This document shows positions 5,621 to 10,085 of a stretch of DNA of 10,085 nt, piece by piece. The stretch spans positions 1-10,085 of the forward strand of contig JAGWAA010000047.1 of the NCBI GenBank assembly GCA_018302165.1, in the 5' to 3' direction. The position numbers and the translations under genes were made by a program. The stretch comes from Candidatus Woesearchaeota archaeon. GTDB lineage: Archaea > Nanobdellota > Nanobdellia > SCGC-AAA011-G17 > GW2011-AR17. Position 1 is the stretch's first letter; the number at the start of each line of letters is the position of its first letter. The notes under the pieces were generated by a model. The model worked only from the letters and a program-made list of their open reading frames with translations. It was not told the origin of the DNA and made no database searches.

Positions 5621-6055
5621 TTAAGAAAAAGCTTCCTTAGCCTCAGGAAAAAATAGCAAATAAGCCACTATCAAACCTTGAATGGGTAAAATTATCAAAT
5701 TTAAAGATAAAGGATCATTAATCAAAGCTGGTATACTCCCCAAAACTCCAAGTATCCCAAAAACAATAACAATAATTCTAGCCCAAGGTCTTAATTTCCA
5801 AAGTCCTCTTGCAATAAAAAAAGATAGTATCCCAAATCCCATCATAAATATTGCAAATAAAACCAATAAACCACTACCTAAAAAACCCAAAAAAGGGATC
5901 TGAGATTTAATTAATGAACTAAACAATAAAGCACCAACCATAGATAGTAATGCAATAACTATTTGTAATCCTGCACCAATATAATATAAAACAGAAATAA
6001 TTTTAACGCCTATAGGAGCAACCTTAACTCCTTCTAAAGAAATTGTTTCAACCAT
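5621..6055 (-). CDS. Small four-helix membrane protein, unknown function
   Basis: The 144-residue protein has an acidic N-terminus followed by four predicted membrane helices, about 17-45, 52-77, 92-110 and 118-136. The stretch ARGLWKLRPWARIIVIVFGILGV between helices 2 and 3 resembles a motif common in small uncharacterised prokaryotic membrane proteins (DUF2127-like is a guess, not an identification). I chose the ATG at 6055 because GGAGGT stands just before it; a TTG at 6067 would put that ribosome binding site inside the coding sequence. The gene is bracketed by the two copies of the 26-bp repeat, suggesting it was inserted between MBF1 and the METTL5-like gene or that the segment was partly duplicated. 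Real gene: sure. Function: unknown. Confidence 0.82.
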   Translation of the reverse strand: MVETISLEGVKVAPIGVKIISVLYYIGAGLQIVIALLSMVGALLFSSLIKSQIPFLGFLGSGLLVLFAIFMMGFGILSFFIARGLWKLRPWARIIVIVFGILGVLGSIPALINDPLSLNLIILPIQGLIVAYLLFFPEAKEAFS

Positions 6056-6058
6056 TTT

Positions 6059-6065
6059 TACCTCC
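6059..6065 (-). promoter_or_regulatory. Shine-Dalgarno site deciding the start at 6055
   Basis: On the minus strand TTTTGGAGGTAAAAATG places a strong GGAGGT four bases before the ATG at 6055. With the TATA-like box at 6093-6101 this predicts a short leader of about 16 nt. Confidence 0.65.
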
Positions 6066-6089
6066 AAAATTAAATAGAATCAACAAAAT

Positions 6090-6115
6090 AAAGTTTAACT
6101 ACTTTTTGATTTTAA
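6090..6115. repeat. 26-bp direct repeat, copy 1 (3' end of MBF1)
   Basis: Perfect copy of 5582-5607, spaced 508 bp start to start. It comprises the final codons and TAG of MBF1 (stop at 6099) and a TATA-like box (6093-6101, minus) that would serve the membrane-protein gene at 5621-6055. Confidence 0.85.
6093..6101 (-). promoter_or_regulatory. TATA-like box for the membrane-protein gene, overlapping the MBF1 stop
   Basis: On the minus strand AGTTAAACTT in repeat copy 1 sits 38-46 nt upstream of the ATG at 6055. A start site about 25 nt downstream would leave a short leader that includes the GGAGGT site. Confidence 0.4.
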
Positions 6116-6611
6116 TAATATCACCAATAGTCATAGACCCTGGTTTCAACCCCAAATGATCCTCAATATTTTCCTTTTCTTTATTATTAGATATCCTTCT
6201 AATCAAATCCACTTTAAAATATTGTTCCAACTTTTTAGCCAGCTTCAAAGAAGGTTCCAAACGCCCACTTTCAACACCTTGAATAATAGAAACTTTTTCA
6301 GCAATATCTCTAGCAACTTCATCCTGTGTTTTAATCAATCTCTCTCTAGCTTTTTTAATAAGCTCAGGATAATTTCTTACAACTAACTCTTCTTCGGCTA
6401 CTTCAGAATAAACACCAGTAGTTCTCATTGAAGCAAATCTACTCGTATTCATTTTTTGAATTCTTCCAGAAACAATCTCATCAGAAGGTGGCCTTCTTAA
6501 TTCAATAACTTCACCAAATCTAATACACTTATCACAAAGTAATAAAAGACTTCCTTCGACAACAGCCCTTTTTAATTCCCCATTATAACCACACATTTCA
6601 CAAGATGCCAT
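6099..6611 (-). CDS. mbf1: Archaeal multiprotein bridging factor 1 (zinc ribbon plus XRE helix-turn-helix)
   Basis: MBF1 is a transcription/translation-associated protein conserved from archaea to eukaryotes. The archaeal form pairs an N-terminal zinc ribbon with a Cro/C1-type helix-turn-helix. Here the ribbon is C4, C7, C26 and C29 (CEMCG...CDKC). A flexible basic linker (about 38-75) leads to the HTH at about 82-137, with the core TQDEVARDIAEKVSIIQGVESG and PSLKLAKKLEQYF. The tail ends LKPGSMTIGDIIKIKK, matching the family's conserved C-terminal region. Its 170-residue length is typical. A TATA-like box 22-32 nt upstream of the ATG suggests a leaderless mRNA. It is divergent from the UbiA-family gene across a 100-bp spacer. 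Its last codons and stop are duplicated downstream (repeat at 5582-5607). Confidence 0.95.
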   Translation of the reverse strand: MASCEMCGYNGELKRAVVEGSLLLLCDKCIRFGEVIELRRPPSDEIVSGRIQKMNTSRFASMRTTGVYSEVAEEELVVRNYPELIKKARERLIKTQDEVARDIAEKVSIIQGVESGRLEPSLKLAKKLEQYFKVDLIRRISNNKEKENIEDHLGLKPGSMTIGDIIKIKK

Positions 6612-6632
6612 ACATTAATAATAAAATCCAGA

Positions 6633-6643
6633 TATTTAAAATT
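6633..6643 (-). promoter_or_regulatory. TATA-like box for mbf1
   Basis: On the minus strand AATTTTAAATA lies 22-32 nt upstream of the ATG at 6611, in the 100-bp divergent spacer. It is a good archaeal TATA match and predicts a leaderless transcript. Confidence 0.55.
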
Positions 6644-6682
6644 TACCAACATCTAAAACATATCTATCCGAGTTCATGAATT

Positions 6683-6691
6683 CTTTTAATA
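6683..6691 (+). promoter_or_regulatory. TATA-like box for the UbiA-family gene
   Basis: CTTTTAATA lies 21-29 nt upstream of the ATG at 6712 with no Shine-Dalgarno in between, again predicting a leaderless transcript. Confidence 0.5.
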
Positions 6692-6711
6692 ACTAATTAT
6701 AACACAATTTT

Positions 6712-7551
6712 ATGCAATTTCTAGAACTTTTACGAATAAAACAATATTACAAGAACTTAATCATTTTCCTAGCATTAATCTTTTTAGGAAAAGATATTAC
6801 ATTCGAAACAATAATCCTAACATCAATAGGTTTCATAGCACTTTGTTTAATTTCATCAAGTAATTATATTATCAATGACATTTTAGATAAAGACAAAGAC
6901 AAACTCCACCCCATAAAAAGAAATCGCCCAATAGCAAACAATTACTATTCTACAACATTCGCAGGGATTATAGCAATCATAACAGCAATAACCTCATTAT
7001 CAATATCAATATTAATTTCAGAAAAGTTTTTCATATTAATATTAGCAATTTTTTTCCTAACTTTATTTTATAGTCTAAAACTTAAAGAAGAAATATTTTT
7101 AGATATAACATTAATCTCAACAAACTTTATTATCAGGGCTATTTCAGGAATCATAATAATAAACGCACGCTTAAGTCCATGGTTAATACTCTGCACATTC
7201 TTCCTAAGTTTTCTATTAGCCACAGGAAAAAGAATAAACGAATTCAATTATTCAAAAGAACATAAAGTTGTTTTAAAATATTATACCAAAAATTTACTAA
7301 ACAAACTATTAATAATATCAACTACACTATTAATTTTATCCTATTCACTTTATTCATTCCTAAGTATTTACCCACTATTAATTTATACAATCCCAATCCC
7401 AACTTATATTATTCTAAGATATCTCTATTTAATAGAAACTAACTCAAATATCCCAGGGGAACTAGAAAATTTTTACAAAGATAAACAATTATTAATTTCC
7501 CTATTAATTTGGTTATTTATAACTACCATTATAATCTTTTTAAATAAATAG
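6712..7551 (+). CDS. UbiA-family prenyltransferase, decaprenyl-phosphate phosphoribosyltransferase-like
   Basis: The 279-residue polytopic protein (about eight or nine membrane helices) matches the UbiA superfamily subgroup that moves 5-phosphoribose from PRPP to a polyprenyl phosphate. The opening LRIKQYYKNLIIF fits the R-x-KQ-x-x-KN signature. The first Asp motif is NDILDKDKDKLHPIKRNRPIA (N55, D56, D59, D61, D63), and the second block is YSLKLKEEIFLDITL (D131) followed by FIIRAISG. SPWLILCTFFLSFLLATGKR is also typical. In mycobacteria the product feeds arabinan synthesis; here a polyprenyl-phospho-pentose for surface glycans is inference. The adjacent glycosyltransferase and gmd support an envelope role. 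Other UbiA substrates cannot be excluded. It is read from its own TATA-like box, divergent from mbf1. Confidence 0.85.
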   Translation: MQFLELLRIKQYYKNLIIFLALIFLGKDITFETIILTSIGFIALCLISSSNYIINDILDKDKDKLHPIKRNRPIANNYYSTTFAGIIAIITAITSLSISILISEKFFILILAIFFLTLFYSLKLKEEIFLDITLISTNFIIRAISGIIIINARLSPWLILCTFFLSFLLATGKRINEFNYSKEHKVVLKYYTKNLLNKLLIISTTLLILSYSLYSFLSIYPLLIYTIPIPTYIILRYLYLIETNSNIPGELENFYKDKQLLISLLIWLFITTIIIFLNK

Positions 7552-7568
7552 AATGTAAATCAGTAAAC

Positions 7569-7577
7569 CTTTTAAAT
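7569..7577 (+). promoter_or_regulatory. TATA-like box for the GT2 glycosyltransferase
   Basis: CTTTTAAAT lies 22-30 nt upstream of the ATG at 7599, in the 47-bp spacer after the UbiA-family gene. It predicts a leaderless transcript. Confidence 0.5.
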
Positions 7578-7598
7578 CAACAATTAAAAAATCAATGA

Positions 7599-8477
7599 AT
7601 GCAAATAATAATTTCTATTCCAGCATTTAATGAAGAGAAAACTCTAGGGAATGTAATTGAAGAGATAAAATTAGAAATGATTAAAACTAATTATAAATAT
7701 AAGATATTAGTTCTTAATGATGGAAGCACAGATAAAACAATAGAAGTTGCAAAACAACATGGAGCAATAGTCTATTCAAATTATAGGAATAAAGGTTTAG
7801 CAGCAACATTCAAAGAAGAAATGAAATATTGTTTGAAAGAAAAAGCAGACATAATTGTTCACACAGATGCAGATGGCCAATATCCAGCAGAATTTATTCC
7901 CCAATTAATAAAAAAAATTGAAGAAGGCTATGATTTAGTTTTAGGATCAAGATTTACAGGAGAAATTGAATCAATGCCATTCATAAAAAGATTAGGAAAT
8001 ATAGCATTTGCAAAAGTATTTACAAACTTAACAAAAACAAAAATTACAGATTCAACCACAGGTTTCAGAGCATTCACAAAAGAAGTTGCACAAGAGATTG
8101 AATATTCAACAAATTTCACATACACACATGAACAATTAATCAGAGCAGCAAGATTAAAATTCAAGATTACAGAAATTCCAATAAACACAAGAAAAACAAG
8201 AGAAAGCCGTTTAATGAAAGGCCCTTTCGATTATGCAATTAAAGCTTGGATTAATTTAATCAGAATTTACAGAGATTATGATCCATTATCTTTCTTCGGA
8301 AAAATCGGAATCACATTTATAACAATAGGAACATTAATTGGAATATATATCTCCTATTACTACCTAAATTATGGAATTGTCGGCGGTATTCCAAGAGTAA
8401 TGTTATCTGCAATGTTAATACTTGCAGGGATTCAAATAATTATTTTTGGATTGCTCGCAGATATGAAGACCAAATAA
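7599..8477 (+). CDS. GT2 polyprenyl-phosphate glycosyltransferase (DPM1/GtrB-like)
   Basis: The 292-residue protein has a GT-A catalytic domain followed by two C-terminal membrane helices (about 236-254 and 266-286). Diagnostic motifs are IISIPAFNEEKTL at the start, VLNDGSTDKT (38-47), HTDADGQYP (88-96, with the D-x-D metal-binding pair), GSRF (116-119) and DSTTGFRAF (151-159). A THEQLIRAARLKFKI segment (176-190) holds the likely catalytic acidic residue. This arrangement is typical of enzymes that move mannose or glucose from a nucleotide sugar to dolichyl or undecaprenyl phosphate at the inner membrane face. With gmd and a GDP-mannose hydrolase-like Nudix next door, GDP-mannose is a reasonable donor, but this is inferred. 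Length and topology resemble archaeal DPM1-type proteins with a membrane extension. Confidence 0.92.
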   Translation: MQIIISIPAFNEEKTLGNVIEEIKLEMIKTNYKYKILVLNDGSTDKTIEVAKQHGAIVYSNYRNKGLAATFKEEMKYCLKEKADIIVHTDADGQYPAEFIPQLIKKIEEGYDLVLGSRFTGEIESMPFIKRLGNIAFAKVFTNLTKTKITDSTTGFRAFTKEVAQEIEYSTNFTYTHEQLIRAARLKFKITEIPINTRKTRESRLMKGPFDYAIKAWINLIRIYRDYDPLSFFGKIGITFITIGTLIGIYISYYYLNYGIVGGIPRVMLSAMLILAGIQIIIFGLLADMKTK

Positions 8478-8481
8478 ACAA

Positions 8482-8520
8482 AACTTTTAAAGAGAAAGTT
8501 TAAATAAAAAATTAAGGGAG
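8482..8520 (+). promoter_or_regulatory. Promoter and Shine-Dalgarno region of gmd
   Basis: Two TATA-like elements occur, ACTTTTAAAG (8483-8491 region) and GTTTAAATAA (8499-8508). A GGGAGAG ribosome binding site begins near 8516, ahead of the ATG at 8526. The first box would give a short leader containing the Shine-Dalgarno; the second would give an almost leaderless mRNA. Confidence 0.5.
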
Positions 8521-8525
8521 AGAAA

Positions 8526-9639
8526 ATGCCAACAGCATTAATCACAGGGATAACGGGACAGGATGGCAGCTATTTAGCTGAGCTTTTATTATCAAAAGGG
8601 TATACAGTTTATGGATTAGTAAGAAGAAGTTCTACACCAAATACATCCAGAATTGAACATCTAAAAGAAAAAATAAAAATTGTAACAGGTGACTTAAGTG
8701 ATTTATCATCTATGGTTACAGTAGTTGCAGAATCAAATCCTGACGAGTTTTATAACTTAGCAGCACAAAGACACAACTGCATCAGTTACTGCACTAGGTG
8801 TAATAAATTGTTTAGAAGCAATTCGAAAAATTAATCCAAAGATTAAATTCTATCAAGCAGGAAGCAGCGAACAATTTGGTAAAGTTCAAACAGTACCCCA
8901 AAATGAATCAACACCATGGTATCCAAGAAGTCCTTATGGTTGTTCAAAAGTTTTCGCTCATGAAATTGTAAGAAATTATAGAGAATCATACGGAATCCAT
9001 GCAAGTGTTGGAATTGTATTCAACCATGAAAGTGAACGTAGAGGCATAGAATTTGTAACAAGAAAAATTACCCATGGTACAGCAAGAATAAAATTAGGCT
9101 TACAAAAAAAAATAACTTTAGGAAATATGGACGCCAAAAGAGATTGGGGCCATGCAAAAGATTATGTAGAAGCAATGTGGTTAATATTACAACAACCAAT
9201 CCCAGGAGACTTTGTAGTTGGTTCTGGTGAAGCACATTCAGTGAGAGAATTTGTAAAAGAATCATTTTTAGCATTAGGTATGAACATTTCATTTTCAGGT
9301 GAAGGTATAAACGAAAAAGGATATGTTGATGGAGAATTAGTTTTAGAAATCTCAAAAGAACATTTTAGACCTGCAGAAGTTGACTATTTAATTGCTGATT
9401 CATCTAAAGCTGAGAAAATATTAGGATGGAAACGAAAAATATCATTCAAAGAATTAGTCCATATCATGGCTATGAATGATCTTGAAGAAGAAAAAATAAA
9501 AAATCATACTAACGGTTTCAAAACAGAAATAAAAAATAAGAATATTTTTGAAAAAGAAATTAAACAAGAACCAATTCCTGAAAAAATACAGGGTTTAAGT
9601 TACCCCCAAAATTCTATCTTAAGAACATTTATAAAATAA
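8526..9639 (+). pseudogene. gmd: GDP-mannose 4,6-dehydratase, frameshifted by a small internal deletion
   Basis: GMD converts GDP-mannose to GDP-4-keto-6-deoxymannose, the precursor of GDP-fucose, GDP-rhamnose and GDP-perosamine. The first frame (8526-8768) encodes the NADP-binding GITGQDGSY, LVRRSS, GDLSD and NLAAQ. It then runs into unrelated residues and stops at 8834. The family sequence resumes one frame over from about 8770: DTTASVTALGVINCLEAIR, the active-site GSSEQFG, SPYGCSK (the Tyr-x-x-x-Lys pair), FNHESERRG, NMDAKRDWGHAKDYV and HFRPAEVDYL, ending at 9639. By comparison with E. coli GMD about ten residues after NLAAQ are missing. This corresponds to about 29 nt lost at 8769, consistent with the frame change. 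Everything else is present, with a normal total length plus a Lys-rich tail. It may be a recent pseudogene, a population variant or an assembly error. Confidence 0.9.
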
Positions 9640-9642
9640 TTC

Positions 9643-10085
9643 TCAAAACTCTTTAAAAGCTAAATCCATAAAATCACTTACATAAGGATGTAAACCAGAT
9701 CTTATTTTAGAATAATCCTCACAAGAAACAATAGTAGGTTGAGTATGAAGATCATCTAATCTAATTGGACTATTACTTCTTCCAGAATAAACAAAATTAA
9801 TAGTATCAGTTCCATGTCCATGACCAAAAGGTTCAGAATTAAAAAAAGTCCTTGCAAAACCTAATTCTTTAACATCAGATATAATTAAATTAGCCTCAGT
9901 AAAAACTTTTTGCTTTAATGATTCTACGATAGGAACTCCCCTTAAAACTCTACCCCCAAGAGGCCATAACAAGTCTTTAGCGGGAACATTATTTCTTCGA
10001 ACTAATAAAATTCCATTATCAAAACCAACAAAGATATCATGACAAACAATTACTAAACCCTCATGAGCTTTAGCATAAACATCCT
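9643..10085 (-). CDS. Nudix-fold protein, GDP-mannose mannosyl hydrolase-like (5' end beyond window)
   Basis: The minus-strand frame is open from the right edge to a TGA at 9643, about 147 codons; a TTG at 9972 is not the true start because homology continues upstream (VCHDIFVGFDNGILLVRRN). LWPLGGRVLRG and VFTEANL mark the Nudix box region. The following FARTFF...PFGHGHGTDTINFVY recalls the region after the box in GDP-mannose mannosyl hydrolase. The box is degenerate: the first Glu and the Arg-Glu pair of the canonical pattern are replaced, and only the Glu in TEAN lines up. GDP-mannose hydrolases also have an altered box, but less so. The gene is convergent with gmd, with 3 bp between stops, which supports a GDP-sugar role. 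Fold: fairly sure. Substrate: inferred. Confidence 0.72.
   Translation of the reverse strand, partial: DVYAKAHEGLVIVCHDIFVGFDNGILLVRRNNVPAKDLLWPLGGRVLRGVPIVESLKQKVFTEANLIISDVKELGFARTFFNSEPFGHGHGTDTINFVYSGRSNSPIRLDDLHTQPTIVSCEDYSKIRSGLHPYVSDFMDLAFKEF

Noticed and set aside
8760..8834. Programmed ribosomal frameshift in gmd
   Set aside because: No slippery sequence is evident and about ten conserved residues are absent, which a frameshift would not restore; a deletion explains both facts.
9068..9355. 95-residue minus-strand leucine-rich frame
   Set aside because: It is antisense to the conserved C-terminal half of gmd.
9127..9639. Independent gene starting at ATG 9127
   Set aside because: The upstream sequence from about 8770 in the same frame is continuous GMD homology, so this is the second part of the frameshifted gmd, not a separate gene.
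1..10085. CRISPR array, tRNA/rRNA genes, insertion sequence or origin
   Set aside because: No regularly spaced repeats, cloverleaf-like segments, transposase motifs or terminal inverted repeats were seen; the only exact long repeat noticed is the 26-mer pair.

Overview
The window looks like a piece of an AT-rich archaeal genome, most likely from a small-genome DPANN lineage of the Woesearchaeota/Pacearchaeota kind. The archaeal assignment rests on a set of recognisable proteins: a PCNA sliding clamp, transcription factor S (TFS), RNA polymerase subunit Rpo11/RpoL, a zinc-ribbon MBF1 regulator, a METTL5-type methyltransferase and an ER/archaeal-type signal peptidase with a Ser-His pair. TTTAAA-like boxes about 22-32 nt upstream of many ATGs, implying leaderless mRNAs, fit this. 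The DPANN placement is an inference from composition, gene mix and the cysteine-rich surface proteins. TAA, TAG and TGA all act as stops.

Left part (1-2199): a long cysteine-rich secreted protein runs leftward off the window edge (1-1034, minus). Divergent from it are a four-segment voltage-sensor-like membrane protein (1112-1795, plus) and a small signal-peptide, Cys-rich, single-anchor protein (1819-2199, plus). The large ORF has no stop inside the window, so a simple stop-to-stop scan misses it.

Central part (2193-6611, all minus): an information-processing cluster. In transcription order it holds MBF1, a small membrane protein, a METTL5-like methyltransferase, rpoL, signal peptidase I, tfs, a second small membrane protein, PCNA and a C39-like cysteine peptidase. 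It is broken into several transcription units by internal TATA-like boxes. Two oddities stand out. PCNA lacks the usual first ~24 residues, with an in-frame stop immediately upstream. A 26-bp perfect direct repeat, carrying a promoter and the last codons of MBF1, flanks the membrane-protein gene at 5621-6055.

Right part (6712-10085): an envelope-glycan neighbourhood. It holds a UbiA-family decaprenyl-phosphate phosphoribosyltransferase-like enzyme, a DPM1/GtrB-like GT2 glycosyltransferase, GDP-mannose 4,6-dehydratase (gmd), and on the opposite strand a Nudix protein resembling GDP-mannose mannosyl hydrolase (partial at the right edge). Together they suggest use of GDP-mannose and polyprenyl-phosphate sugars for surface glycans. 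The gmd gene is frameshifted: about 29 nt seem to be missing near 8769, so in this sequence the enzyme is split between two frames.

There is no gene-free stretch above 300 bases. I see no tRNA, rRNA, CRISPR array, insertion sequence or replication origin. I found no clear-cut new multi-gene system. The strongest leads are the broken gmd, the shortened PCNA, the duplicated promoter/gene-end repeat, the pore-less voltage-sensor-like protein and the Cys-rich surface protein.
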